59,069 nt of DNA from a virus: IMG/VR virus record IMGVR_UViG_3300046532_001353, positions 1 through 59,069 of that record. One strand, given 5' to 3'. This document shows positions 18,301-26,617 of this stretch, piece by piece. The notes below the pieces were generated by a model. It did no database searches, had not been told where the DNA came from, and saw nothing but the letters and a program-made list of their open reading frames with translations. How positions within the stretch are numbered: position 1 is the stretch's first letter; each line of letters opens with the position of its first letter. The translations under genes and the position numbers were made by a program.

Positions 18301-20577
18301 CTCCAACCTCAAGTAGGTACTGTATGGAATGATTGGTCAACTAACTGGACTGGAGAAAAGAGCTGGTCTAGATCAGGTAACTGGAATATCCAAACAGAAA
18401 AAGGTAATTCAAGACGTACAGGTATTCAACAAAGTATAACAGTACAAACATCTAGGTTTAGTTCAGGTGATCGTATAGTAGAAGTTAACTTTATACCATT
18501 CATGAGAACAAGATTAGTTTCTTTCACTGCTACACGCATGAAGCCTGCAACACAAGTATATGCATTCTTTGATGGTGTATCTATGGCTAACTTTGTTTCT
18601 ACTACGGCATCAACATATACACCTTTAGTTGGTATTAATAGTGTTACTGCTCATCCAGCAGGAGCTACTACATTAACAACTGATGCTAATGGTGCTGTGA
18701 CAGGTACATTCTTAATACCTAATAACAGTGCACTTAACTTTAAGACAGGTGAAAAAGAATTTAAACTAACTCAATCATCTGCTAATAATGATGAAATAAC
18801 AGAAACATCAGCTACAGCAATGTATAGTGCTTCTGGCTTACTCGAATCAAGGGAAAATGTTATTATTTCAACAAGAACCCCAGTTATTCAAAGATTGTCA
18901 GTAGAAGACACAAGGGTTGATAATAGAGAGACAGGAAGAACTAGGGTTAATTGGTGTGATCCATTAGCTCAATCAATATTACTTGACCAAGCTGCATTTG
19001 TTAGTGGAGTAGATCTTTACTTTACATCTAAAGATGCTGGCATACCAGTGAATGTGTCAATACGTGAAATGGTAAATGGATTCCCTACACAAAAGATTAT
19101 TCCATTCTCTGATGTAACGCTTAACCCAAGTGCTATTAGTACATCTACTGCAACAACATTCACATTCCCATCACCGGTATACTTACAAGATGGTGTTGAA
19201 TACGCAATTGTTATTATGTCTAATTCAAATAAGTATAACGTACGTTATGCTGAGATTGGTAAAGAAGATCAAAATGGTAATAGAATTTCACAACAGCCAT
19301 ATGCAGGTGTATTATTTAAGTCACAGAATGCTTCAACATGGACAGCTGATCAGAATAAAGACTTAACATTTGTATTGAAGAGATGTGTATTTGATATTTC
19401 TGCTACACGTACTGCGGTATTGAAAAACGCTGTGCTACCTTCACGTGCATTAGTAACAGACCCATTAACTACTGTGGCATCAGGTGCAAGTGCATCTAAT
19501 ATCTTTACAGTAGCTCATAGAGACCACGGAATGTCTGCAGCTGATACGGTAACGTTAACTGGCTTTGATGCAACTAACGGTTATAATTTCAGTACAGCAA
19601 CAACAACTGCTGGATCATTTGTAACTGGGACACAATATAAGATAGTAGCAACAGGAAATACTACTCAAGCACAATGGGAAACAGCAGGTGTACCATCAGG
19701 TACAACAGCGGCCGCTAACATTGTATTTACTGCAATTGCGAGTGGAGCAGGAACTGGAACAGCATATGCTCATGAGTTAAATAAGATACATACGATTACC
19801 GCAATAGCAAGAGACAGTTATACTATTACAGTTGCTGGATCAGGTCACATAGCTGCTATTACTGCTGGTAACGGCGGTGGCTCAGCATGTCAGGCAACTC
19901 AAGGATTAGAATGGAATACTGCACGTCCAGTTATTCAACAGATTGTATTACCTAATACAGCACAATCATGGACAGTTAAAGATACTGCGGTAGGTAATGG
20001 AACAACTATAGGATCTACGGCTGCAGCACTTCTTGCAAATGAGAACTATACTCCATTAACACCTAAAGTTATTAAGTCTGGTGCAACACCTACAATACAC
20101 CTTGATGGTTCATTTAGTTCAACAACTGATTACCTATCACCAGTGATTGACATGGAAAGATGCTCAATAATTACTATTGGTAATAGAATTGATAACAGTA
20201 CTGCGGTTGCTGAGACTGATCCTTCTAAAGGAACTAACTTAGCTAAGTATGTAACTAAAACAATTGAATTAAATGATAGTTCAGATGCACTTAAGATTTA
20301 TTTAGATATCAATAGGCCTAACGGGTCATTTGTTGATGTATATTATAAGATTGGTAACACGGCTGGAACATTTGATGCTGTATCATGGGTGGCAATGACA
20401 CCTGAAGGTAACAGTGGTCAAGTTAAATACTCAGATGGTACAACATATGAAGAGACAGCATATGAATCTACTGTCGCACCATTTTCAATATTTGCAATTA
20501 AGATTGTGATGAGATCTTCAGGTACAAGTGTTGTTCCTATGTGTCAAGATCTTAGAGCCATAGCGTTGAAGGTATAA
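15355..20577 (+). CDS. Large virion structural protein with DUF4815 N-terminus
   Basis: 1740 residues. The N-terminus (YWDDFES, YQRILFRPGKAVQARELTQLQ, DHVFKDGSVVVPG) is the DUF4815 pattern of marine T4-like and other phage tail proteins. It continues with DIQYYLGRIDKVYLD, TMRDIGKIDKRVSQIEYYSVLSFLE in the middle, and a Trp-rich segment (TVWNDWSTNWTGEKSW) near residue 990. A beta-rich C-terminal half contains a copy of the YKI...GTGTAY module at about 1425-1475. Its place right after gp8 corresponds to the T4 genes for the outer baseplate and short fibre attachment (gp9-gp12), none of which I recognise separately here. A role as peripheral baseplate or fibre-holding protein is inferred. Confidence 0.72.
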   Translation: MAISFNVEPYWDDFESVAAGNTLSPKEQYQRILFRPGKAVQARELTQLQTQLQNQISSAGDHVFKDGSVVVPGTVHLHNKIDYVKLDSVHANNDTVAELVGTEFTDGTNIARVVHASLADGSDPITIFVKYISGTVFADNATITASGSKSAEVKASAATGFGSIVALEDGIYYIKKHFVVAKAKTIVLSKYTHNVSFDIGLLVTEAIVSPGEDASLNDNATGAPNASAPGAHRYSITATLSSQAVNATSGNFVLIARLEDGFITKNARTADYNHLADELARRTFDESGNYYVNPFKALVKDHASDTTKLTLGIEPSKAYVRGYEIQTLGTTNAHFDRARTSEKVTDKVTEITHNNYIEVTSLVGTPDITTFGPFDIENSSGNSIGTARARSIERVSGNGDTAATRYRIHIFDFTGTMVGAKTLDHVSSSAQTPGDPAGNGGTGSFTAIIADPNADAAIGPAATAYNIGPDTLIYALPYPRIKTCDSVVGGGTPDFNYRFETNRIIAATGIVNSGTAVFTTTVANEAFGTKSNNTNWIIINDTDATVGGEIVTVGNIAFNAGLTTATITGLTAQNGDTVRLIAPFIRTANHKTKTLSGNTAVAFNAGTDFTGTGQSLGKADVYEIVSVVENVSNTNVTTHFDLDNGQRDDFYDVGRVKLKTTSNYTAAAALDVTFKYFTHSTTGDFFTVDSYTGVIDYDKIPKVGNIELRSAVDFRPRIDDSGGNFTGSGALVAVAPTRFSQFETDIQYYLGRIDKVYLDSKGNFGFATGVPAVYPEPAEIPTDSMHLYTMTIPAYTLTADEVTLDFIDNRRYTMRDIGKIDKRVSQIEYYSVLSFLEAEAQNKQILDSNNDPRWKSGFLVDAFSNTRMSNSSSPEYRASVDLKNRILRPGFGQGNAALAYHASSTTTKTGDLVTLPYTTNTTASNMISQTQYSGQINVNPYDVFNWTGAMALTPGTDEWRDVDRRPEVVINNDGEFDAMKAALQPQVGTVWNDWSTNWTGEKSWSRSGNWNIQTEKGNSRRTGIQQSITVQTSRFSSGDRIVEVNFIPFMRTRLVSFTATRMKPATQVYAFFDGVSMANFVSTTASTYTPLVGINSVTAHPAGATTLTTDANGAVTGTFLIPNNSALNFKTGEKEFKLTQSSANNDEITETSATAMYSASGLLESRENVIISTRTPVIQRLSVEDTRVDNRETGRTRVNWCDPLAQSILLDQAAFVSGVDLYFTSKDAGIPVNVSIREMVNGFPTQKIIPFSDVTLNPSAISTSTATTFTFPSPVYLQDGVEYAIVIMSNSNKYNVRYAEIGKEDQNGNRISQQPYAGVLFKSQNASTWTADQNKDLTFVLKRCVFDISATRTAVLKNAVLPSRALVTDPLTTVASGASASNIFTVAHRDHGMSAADTVTLTGFDATNGYNFSTATTTAGSFVTGTQYKIVATGNTTQAQWETAGVPSGTTAAANIVFTAIASGAGTGTAYAHELNKIHTITAIARDSYTITVAGSGHIAAITAGNGGGSACQATQGLEWNTARPVIQQIVLPNTAQSWTVKDTAVGNGTTIGSTAAALLANENYTPLTPKVIKSGATPTIHLDGSFSSTTDYLSPVIDMERCSIITIGNRIDNSTAVAETDPSKGTNLAKYVTKTIELNDSSDALKIYLDINRPNGSFVDVYYKIGNTAGTFDAVSWVAMTPEGNSGQVKYSDGTTYEETAYESTVAPFSIFAIKIVMRSSGTSVVPMCQDLRAIALKV

Positions 20578-20771
20578 TGAAAATACCAGTTGAAGGACAT
20601 GCAGGCTTAGTAAGAGACACAAGATCAGGTGCTATTATAAATATGAGTAGCGGCGGACAAGAATATTCTGTAAATCGTGCAAGGATTACGGCAGATGCAG
20701 AAAGACTGAATAGAGTAGAACAAGATGTATCTGAAATTAAAGATATGCTTAAACAATTAATAGAGAGATAA
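20577..20771 (+). CDS. Small virion-associated protein with C-terminal coiled coil, 64 residues
   Basis: The start overlaps the preceding stop (TAATG). The N-terminal half has VEGHAGLVRDTRSGAIIN; the C-terminal half is a heptad-like amphipathic helix (LNRVEQDVSEIKDMLKQLIE). I recall small proteins of this type next to fibre genes in marine myoviruses, but know no function. A trimerising cap or adaptor between baseplate and fibre would fit the coiled coil and position. Confidence 0.65.
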   Translation: MKIPVEGHAGLVRDTRSGAIINMSSGGQEYSVNRARITADAERLNRVEQDVSEIKDMLKQLIER

Positions 20772-20772
20772 T

Positions 20773-22029
20773 ATGGCAACAGTTAACGTAACAACAGCAA
20801 ATACCTTCGAACAATGGAGGGTAAAGACTAATGAGATTGGCACTGCAATAGGTAATACAGCCGAAGTAACTGTAAGTGATATTGGTGCTACATCCATTGT
20901 TGCTGCTCTTAAAGCACACCAAGGGATTGTTGTTGGTAGTGTAACAGTGGCTGGATCAACAATGACTGGCAATTTGGTCTTTAATGATAATGCGAAGGTT
21001 ATACTTGGTACATCATCAGACGGTTTAGAGATATACCACGATGGTACAAATTCATATATAGCAGACACAGGTACAGGTGATCTAAAAGTTACAGCAGCTC
21101 AAGTAGATTTTTCTGGTAATGTAGATGTTGATGGTACACTAGAAGCAGATGTAATAACAGTTAATGGTGCTACTCTTGACGAAACAATACAAGATTCTAT
21201 TGGCACTATGCTTAGTGGCAATACCGAAGAAGGTATTACTGTAACATACGATGATACGGATAACGAGATTGACTTTGCTTTATCAGCTACTCAAACAACA
21301 ATAACATCCCTTAAAAATGCTGCTTTAGTCATAGGTAGAGATGCTGATAACGATATAGATTTTGCAACTGATAACAATATCATATTTAGAGCTAATGGTG
21401 CAGATCAAATTAAATTAATAGATGGTGTATTACAGCCGATAACAGATAGTGATGTTGACTTAGGTACGACAGGTGTTAGATTTAAGGATGCCTTTGTAGA
21501 TACTATTACAGTGACAGGAGAAATTGATGGTGCAAGCTTAGATATTAGTGGTAATGCTGATATTGATGGAACATTAGAAGCAGATGCTATTACAGTAAAT
21601 GGTGTTGCTCTTACCTCTCATATACAAACACTTGTTGGTGCGATGGTGTCAAGTAATAGTGAATCAGGTATTGAAGTAGATTATCAACCTGGTGATGCAA
21701 CTATTGACTTTAATGTAAGTGACCCAACCATTACTTTGACCGGTGATATAACAGGCGCTGGTACAATAACGAACTTAAATTCAGTAAGTATTGTTACTAC
21801 ACGTGCAGCAGGAAGCACAAGCACTGATGACATAGCGGACAATGCAATAACTAATGCTAAGATGGCAGATAATGCTATTAATACAACAGAAATTCTTGAC
21901 GATGCAGTAACAACTGCAAAAATTATTAATGATGCAGTGTCAAGAGCAAAATTAAAAGACGAAGTAGTATTAACAATAACGAATTCAGCCGGGTCAGTCG
22001 TTAAGACAATGTACGGTGCAGGTTCATAA
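20773..22029 (+). CDS. Tail fibre protein, 418 residues
   Basis: The N-terminus (VTTANTFEQWRVKTNEIGTAIG) is a common start of marine phage fibre proteins. The body is beta-repeat sequence with two close copies of an IDGTLEADxITVNG unit and a DSDVDLGTTGVRFKDAFVD segment. The C-terminus has DNAI/DDAV helical-hairpin units (NAKMADNAIN, TAKIINDAVSRAKL) ending in LTITNSAGSVVKTMYGAG. The same kind of ending is found in the 1416-residue fibre, suggesting a shared cap or chaperone site. Binding target unknown. Confidence 0.72.
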   Translation: MATVNVTTANTFEQWRVKTNEIGTAIGNTAEVTVSDIGATSIVAALKAHQGIVVGSVTVAGSTMTGNLVFNDNAKVILGTSSDGLEIYHDGTNSYIADTGTGDLKVTAAQVDFSGNVDVDGTLEADVITVNGATLDETIQDSIGTMLSGNTEEGITVTYDDTDNEIDFALSATQTTITSLKNAALVIGRDADNDIDFATDNNIIFRANGADQIKLIDGVLQPITDSDVDLGTTGVRFKDAFVDTITVTGEIDGASLDISGNADIDGTLEADAITVNGVALTSHIQTLVGAMVSSNSESGIEVDYQPGDATIDFNVSDPTITLTGDITGAGTITNLNSVSIVTTRAAGSTSTDDIADNAITNAKMADNAINTTEILDDAVTTAKIINDAVSRAKLKDEVVLTITNSAGSVVKTMYGAGS

Positions 22030-22040
22030 AACAACGATAT

Positions 22041-22048
22041 TATAAATA
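22041..22048 (+). promoter_or_regulatory. T4-type late promoter
   Basis: An exact TATAAATA, followed by a short leader carrying GAGGAA and the ATG at 22062. Confidence 0.7.
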
Positions 22049-22061
22049 GGTATAGAGGAAG

Positions 22062-22397
22062 ATGGCAGTATATTCAGATTTACAAGTAGATCAAGGAGCA
22101 GATTTTTCAGCTGAAGTCATAGTAGATGACTCAGATGGAACATTAGCAAATTTAACTGGTTATACAGTTGCGGGGCAGATAAGGAAAACTTATTCATCCA
22201 CAGCTAAGGTTGATTTTGTATGCACAGTGGTTGGGGCTACTACCGGAAAACTAAGAGTAGGATTGAGCAACACTCAGACAAATGCAATGAAGGCTGGGCG
22301 ATATGTATATGATGTAGAGATAACTCATACGAGTTCAGGAACAAAAACAAGAGTGATAGAAGGACAATTAACAGTTAATCCAGGGGTAACACAGTAA
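22062..22397 (+). CDS. Small virion protein, 111 residues, baseplate/fibre adaptor-like
   Basis: The sequence reads QGADFSAEVIVDDSDGT, then LTGYTVAGQIRKTYSS, a Gly/Thr strand pair, and YVYDVEITHTSSGTKTRVIEGQLTVNPGVT. This all-beta pattern resembles the N-terminal domain of BppU-like baseplate adaptor proteins, in which such a domain anchors a receptor-binding part. Here the receptor-binding part is absent, so it may be an adaptor for a neighbouring fibre. A late promoter and a GAGGAA site lie directly upstream; it is followed by an overlapping gene. Confidence 0.65.
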   Translation: MAVYSDLQVDQGADFSAEVIVDDSDGTLANLTGYTVAGQIRKTYSSTAKVDFVCTVVGATTGKLRVGLSNTQTNAMKAGRYVYDVEITHTSSGTKTRVIEGQLTVNPGVTQ

Positions 22398-22639
22398 TGG
22401 CATTACAAGGTAAGATTACAACAACAAGAAGCTTAAACGCGGCAAGTGCAACACAAAGAACAATTGAAGCCAAAAAATTACTACTTACATCGGGACAAGC
22501 TTTAGCTACATTGACAGATGTAGATGTAAGCCAGAGACAAGATGGTTCAGCGATCCTATGGGATGACGCTACATCAACATTTAAGGTATTACCTACGATT
22601 GAGAATTCAAACCTCAAAGTCATAGGTGGAAGTTTTTAA
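22397..22639 (+). CDS. Small virion-associated protein, 80 residues
   Basis: Coupled to the previous gene by TAATG. The sequence has an amphipathic N-terminal half (ATQRTIEAKKLLLTSGQALATLTDVDVSQRQDG, in pieces) and a strand-like end with SAILWDDATSTFKVLPTI. The TDVDVSxxxDGSxLxWD pattern recurs in marine phage fibre genes and resembles the LDDITITSAADGSLLLYD unit of the 1635-residue fibre here. Probably a fibre-associated or fibre-base protein; no function is known to me. Confidence 0.6.
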   Translation: MALQGKITTTRSLNAASATQRTIEAKKLLLTSGQALATLTDVDVSQRQDGSAILWDDATSTFKVLPTIENSNLKVIGGSF

Positions 22640-22674
22640 CACGCTTAGGCAAATAAATTTAATTAGGAGATAGT

Positions 22675-24834
22675 ATGTCAGGTACAGTAATTATAACCAA
22701 ATATAGTACGGCTACTGGCTCGCCGGCAACAAATGCCTTAGCGGTCGGTGAATTAGCCTACTCATTTAATTCGGATAGATTATTCATTGGTGAAACATCA
22801 GGTGCTGATGTAGTAGCGAAGGTAATAGGTGGTCAGTTATTCACTGATATGATGGACCACACAGCTGGTACGTTAACAGCCTCATCAGCCATTATAGTCG
22901 ATGCGAATTCAAAAATAGACCATTTAATAGTTGATAACTTAGATTTTAATCTAAATCATATTACATCAACAAATACCAATGGTAATATTAACATTACGCC
23001 AAATGGTTCAGGTAGTGTAGTAATTGATGGGCTAAATTATCCACAAGCGGATGGTTCAGCATCACAATTTTTACAAACAGATGGTTCAGGTAACTTATCA
23101 TTTGCCACAGTAATCAGCTCATTCACAGTTGCAGCCGAATCAGGCACAGCTGATGTAGTTAATACAGGCGAAACACTAACCTTTGCAGCTGGCGCAGGTA
23201 TTGATACCGTTGTATCAGCCAATACAATCACAATTTCAGGTGAAGATGCTACAACAACAAACAAAGGTGTTGCAAACTTCAATTCAGGCCACTTTGCGGT
23301 ATCATCAGGTGAAGTAACAATAGCAGCTGACGGTATTGATAATACACTAATTGATTTTGGTTCAGGCTCTGGTCAAGTTGATACAGATGATGTACCTGAA
23401 GGCTCAACAAACTTATTCTATACAGACGAAAGAGTTGATGATAGAGTTAATGGATTATTTGTTGCAGGCGAAGGCATTGATCTTACCTATAATGATGGTG
23501 CAGGTACATTTACCATTGATGGTGAAGATGCAACCACTTCTAATAAGGGTGTAGCTTCATTTGCTACTGCTGACTTTGCAGTATCATCTGGTGCAGTAAC
23601 CATTAAAGCGGCTGGTGTAAGTAATACACAGTTAGTTAATGATGGTATAACCATTGGTAGTGATGATACAAGCCTTGGCGGTACAATTACAGATCTTAAC
23701 GGAATTACTTCCCTCGATGTTGATAATATCACCATTGACGGTAATACAATATCAACAACGGATTCGAATGGCAATTTAGACCTTGCACCGAATGGATCAG
23801 GTACAGTAACAGTACCTTCTAACTATGCTGGAAGAGCTGGATTTACTTCAGATTCCCTTGTAAACAAAACATATGTTGACTCAGTAGCGAATGGATTAGA
23901 TGTTAAAGCATCGGTAAGAGTAGCTACAACAGCCAACCTTGCCTCAGCATATAACAATGCAGCTGGTACATTAACAGGCTCAAGCAATGGAGCAATTGCA
24001 ATTGACGGTATATCTGACCTAGTAGTAGGTAACAGAATTCTTGTTAAGAATCAGTCAACAGCAGCTCAAAACGGTTTTTATAAGGTCACAACAGTAGGTA
24101 ATGGGTCCACTGCGTTTGTAATAACAAGGACACCAGATGCTGATGCAGCCTCTGAATTAACAGCTGGAGCATTTACATTTGCTGAAGAAGGTACATTAAA
24201 TGGAGACAATGGTTATGTAATGAGCACTAACGGTGCGGTTACATTAGGCACAACAGCAATAACCTTTGAGCAATTCTCTGGAGCTGGTCAGATCAGTGCT
24301 GGCGATGGTCTCACAAAGAATGGTAACACGATTGATGCAGTCGGTACAGCGGATAAGATCACTGTTTCTGCGGATGCAATCACCATTGCTTCTACATATA
24401 TTGGCCAAACATCCCTAACAACCTTAGGTACTATAACGGCAGGTACATGGACAGCAACTGATGTTGCAGTAGCTCATGGTGGTACAGGTGCTTCTACAGC
24501 CTTAGCTGCAAGAACAAACTTAGGTGTTGGCGAAGGTGATTCACCAATGCTTACAGCGGTTAACGTTGGACATGCTTCTGATTCTACCTTAGCAAGAGCC
24601 TCAGCAGGTGATCTATCTATTGAAGGTAACATTATATATAGAGCAGCAGGCACTGATGTACCGATAACAGATGGTGGTACAGGTGTATCTTCTCATACAG
24701 GTAATGCTTACTGGGTTAGCAATGCTGCTGGCACGGCACTATCTTACATTACAGGTACGCAATATCAGCACCTTGGATTCACTTCAGGCGGAGTCCCTCA
24801 AGCATCAAGTACTATCGATGGCGGCACCTTCTAG
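22675..24834 (+). CDS. Tail fibre protein, 719 residues
   Basis: A strong ribosome-binding site (AGGAGA) precedes the ATG. The N-terminus has a fibre-start domain (NALAVGELAYSFNSDRLFIGET) of the type also seen at 26333 and 26618. The body holds repeated units such as GEDATTTNKGVANF and GEDATTSNKGVASF, then LFYTDERVDDRVN, NGSGTVTVPSNYAGRA and LKxxVRVATTANL. Near the end it has TLGTITAGTWTATDVAVAHGGTGAST, a widely distributed phage fibre motif. The C-terminus is short and Thr/Gly-rich. A terminator follows, so the gene closes its operon. Confidence 0.78.
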   Translation: MSGTVIITKYSTATGSPATNALAVGELAYSFNSDRLFIGETSGADVVAKVIGGQLFTDMMDHTAGTLTASSAIIVDANSKIDHLIVDNLDFNLNHITSTNTNGNINITPNGSGSVVIDGLNYPQADGSASQFLQTDGSGNLSFATVISSFTVAAESGTADVVNTGETLTFAAGAGIDTVVSANTITISGEDATTTNKGVANFNSGHFAVSSGEVTIAADGIDNTLIDFGSGSGQVDTDDVPEGSTNLFYTDERVDDRVNGLFVAGEGIDLTYNDGAGTFTIDGEDATTSNKGVASFATADFAVSSGAVTIKAAGVSNTQLVNDGITIGSDDTSLGGTITDLNGITSLDVDNITIDGNTISTTDSNGNLDLAPNGSGTVTVPSNYAGRAGFTSDSLVNKTYVDSVANGLDVKASVRVATTANLASAYNNAAGTLTGSSNGAIAIDGISDLVVGNRILVKNQSTAAQNGFYKVTTVGNGSTAFVITRTPDADAASELTAGAFTFAEEGTLNGDNGYVMSTNGAVTLGTTAITFEQFSGAGQISAGDGLTKNGNTIDAVGTADKITVSADAITIASTYIGQTSLTTLGTITAGTWTATDVAVAHGGTGASTALAARTNLGVGEGDSPMLTAVNVGHASDSTLARASAGDLSIEGNIIYRAAGTDVPITDGGTGVSSHTGNAYWVSNAAGTALSYITGTQYQHLGFTSGGVPQASSTIDGGTF

Positions 24835-24855
24835 TTCATTACATTATCTTTAGAG

Positions 24856-24877
24856 AGCCTCTTCATTGAGGCTTTTT
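24856..24877 (+). terminator. Intrinsic terminator after the 719-residue fibre gene
   Basis: A 6-bp stem AGCCTC/GAGGCT with a six-base loop, followed by a run of five T, 22 bases after the stop codon. Confidence 0.8.
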
Positions 24878-25539
24878 AATGCATGTCATTCAGATGAGCC
24901 GTCCGCACAACCACTTGACAGATTTAGTACACGTTCGCCTACATATCCATAACTATATAGATAACATACAGAAAAGCATACATATACACCATATCTTTCA
25001 TCCACTTATCCCTATAGATCTATATAGAATAGACCTATAATACATACCTACAGGTCGGTACATGCAGGTTATTAGTACATCGGAGGTGACAGTATGCTAT
25101 TGTTTGATACATCCTGCACTCATTACTAAGGAGGGTACAAAACAGTGCTGTGTTCGTCAGACTCATCCATTCAACTGACTCTACTCTCACTGATTGACTC
25201 AATGGCCTCAGAACTATTATCCTGATCGCCACAACAGCTTAGACTCAATCGCAATACTTATCCAATAGATCCTTATAGACCACAGAAGAGACCTGTAGAC
25301 ACCGCCTCAGCGTTTAATACAGAAGGGATATAGATCTATACGGTGTTTATATAGTATAAAGCAATAGATCTATAGAGGAATACAACTGGACACGAGGCAA
25401 ACGGTATAGCTTTAAGGCATACTGTATACCTCTGAGGCTCAGCGCCTTATATATAAAAATGAAAAAAAAAAATAGGGGATCACTAGAACGCAGCGGTACA
25501 CACTCATGTTCACACACGCACACAGGCTTTTCTAAACCT
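24878..25539. other. Non-coding region with repeated ATAGATCTAT palindromes
   Basis: I see no convincing gene in these 660 bases, although the rest of the window is packed. TATAGATCTATA occurs at 25013-25024 and 25329-25340, and ATAGATCTAT at 25364-25373. Longer-range inverted repeats are CTACAGGTC (25048-25056) with GACCTGTAG (25290-25298), GCCTCAG (25304-25310) with CTGAGGC (25432-25438), and GGTATA (25403-25408) with TATACC (25425-25430). An A-rich tract lies near 25456-25475. A regulatory, replication or structured-RNA role is possible but unproven. Confidence 0.55.
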
Positions 25540-25785
25540 TTATTTACCGATGTGTTTAATGTTCTCCTTTGATATAACTTGGTATGCTCCCTTGTTATAG
25601 GCAGGTGCCACCGTATAACCCGCGGATATATCTATCTTCTCCTGTCTATACTGCATGCTTTCGGTCGCTTCTCCTTGCCGAAAACTGGTTACACTCGGTA
25701 TATCCTCGGTAGTTCTTACGGTTGGCCACGGTGTTTTACCTGCTTTACCGAGTTGTGTATTGCTTTTACTATGATAGTTCCACAT
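25540..25785 (-). CDS. Small protein of unknown function, 81 residues, opposite to the fibre genes
   Basis: The ATG has a good ribosome-binding site (AAGGA, 6 bases away) and a sigma70-like promoter upstream. The protein is soluble, with KAGKTPWPTVRTTEDIPSV, then SFRQGEATESMQYRQEKIDIS, and a C-terminal AGYTVAPAYNKGAYQVISKENIKHIGK, read as AYNKGAYQVIS plus a basic tail. I recall a KGAYQVIS-like end in small marine phage proteins but know no function. It is the only minus-strand gene among the fibre genes and is surrounded by non-coding DNA. The overlapping plus-strand frame has no ribosome-binding site and is judged spurious. Confidence 0.6.
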   Translation of the reverse strand: MWNYHSKSNTQLGKAGKTPWPTVRTTEDIPSVTSFRQGEATESMQYRQEKIDISAGYTVAPAYNKGAYQVISKENIKHIGK

Positions 25786-25817
25786 GTTATATCCTTATTA
25801 TAATTATATACTAGTAT

Positions 25818-25846
25818 ATTATACCATAGTTTCCACCAAATGTACA
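25818..25846 (-). promoter_or_regulatory. Candidate host sigma70-type promoter (extended -10)
   Basis: On the minus strand TGTACA (25841-25846) is followed after exactly 17 bases by TATAAT (25818-25823), preceded by TGG, giving an extended -10 element. It lies 33 bases ahead of the 81-residue gene. No TATAAATA late box is present there, so this gene is probably expressed early or throughout infection. Confidence 0.5.
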
Positions 25847-25872
25847 GGCTTATTTCACCTTTATGCGGAAAA

Positions 25873-25910
25873 AAAATCGCGTACTTTATCCAGTCGAGGG
25901 TCGCGGTTTT
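25873..25910. terminator. Possible hairpin terminator
   Basis: A 9-bp stem (AAAATCGCG with CGCGGTTTT, one G-U pair) spans a 20-base loop. On the minus strand the stem ends in a run of T, on the plus strand in TTTT. The long loop makes it a weak candidate in either direction. Confidence 0.3.
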
Positions 25911-25971
25911 AATCATTATATATAATACTGTATGGAATGATCTATACTAACACACACACGGAGATAATACA

Positions 25972-26226
25972 ATGGCAAATAAGAATGCTTACGAGTTAAG
26001 AACTGATATACTGGCAATGGCTCAGTCATCGGTAATGGATAAATTCAATAATGAGTTTGGAGTATGGGACAATTCGGTAGAACGAGTACATGAAACTGGA
26101 CAGGTTTTACCAGGCAATACTGCACCACCTATCTATCCAACAACAGCAGATATACTTAAGACGGCAAATGAACTCTATACATTTGTTGAAGCTGGTGATG
26201 GAACAAAGGATTGGCGTAAGAGTTAA
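25972..26226 (+). CDS. Conserved small marine phage protein, 84 residues
   Basis: A GGAGA site 7 bases ahead of the ATG supports this start. The N-terminus (KNAYELRTDILAMAQSSVMDKFNNEF) is helical; the C-terminus has YPTTADILKTANELYTFVE, again helical. I recall this NAYE(L/I)R-DIL-MAQ and PTT-D-(I/V)-ANELY-FVE layout from small proteins of marine T4-like phages, where it has no assigned function. It stands at the head of the second fibre block, separated from the next gene by a late promoter. Confidence 0.68.
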   Translation: MANKNAYELRTDILAMAQSSVMDKFNNEFGVWDNSVERVHETGQVLPGNTAPPIYPTTADILKTANELYTFVEAGDGTKDWRKS

Positions 26227-26272
26227 TTGATGAGATCACTTGCATATAGTATTATTTGGTAATTACAACTAT

Positions 26273-26280
26273 TATAAATA
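26273..26280 (+). promoter_or_regulatory. T4-type late promoter ahead of the long fibre operon
   Basis: An exact TATAAATA, 52 bases before the ATG at 26333, serving the 93-, 1635- and 1416-residue fibre genes. Confidence 0.7.
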
Positions 26281-26332
26281 AAGGTAACAGTGGCTATATA
26301 GTCACTTATACAATTAGATAAAGAGCATAGAT

Positions 26333-26614
26333 ATGGCTGGTACGATAGTAAAAATCAAGCAGAGCTCGGTAGTAGGTAAAGCACCTAGTGCGAGTGATCT
26401 TCAACAAGGCGAATTAGCACTCAATACCGCCGATGTCAAACTATACTCAAAGAACGGTGATGGAGATATCATCACATTAGCAGCAGGTGCTGTAGCAGCT
26501 ACTCCATTGACTATTGATATGGGTGATGTTAACAGATTAATTCATATAGATGCAGGTGATTCAGACGATGTTTCATTTGTAACTCATGGTGCATACGACG
26601 GCGGGGGAGCTTAA
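26333..26614 (+). CDS. Small fibre-base protein, 93 residues
   Basis: The sequence reads IVKIKQSSVVGKAPSASDLQQGELALNTADVKLYSKNGDGDII in its first half, read here as DLQQGELALNTAD and KLYSKNGDG. This is the N-terminal attachment domain found at the start of many marine phage fibres (compare GEMGLDLTNNFIKMGDG at the start of the next gene). It stands alone, with only a short beta-rich C-terminus. It may be a separate collar or cap at the fibre base, or a fibre gene reduced to its anchoring domain. It lies 3 bases ahead of the next gene. Confidence 0.68.
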   Translation: MAGTIVKIKQSSVVGKAPSASDLQQGELALNTADVKLYSKNGDGDIITLAAGAVAATPLTIDMGDVNRLIHIDAGDSDDVSFVTHGAYDGGGA

Positions 26615-26617
26615 AAC

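Noticed and set aside
25035-25232. Minus-strand frame of 65 codons in the non-coding region, and a 26-codon GTG frame at about 25144 on the plus strand behind AAGGAGG
   Set aside because: The first has no ribosome-binding site and no recognisable sequence. The second is very short, with a poorly spaced site. Neither convinces me.
25579-25803. Plus-strand frame of 74 codons overlapping the 81-residue minus-strand gene
   Set aside because: No ribosome-binding site; Cys/Phe-rich random-looking composition. The minus-strand gene has both site and promoter.
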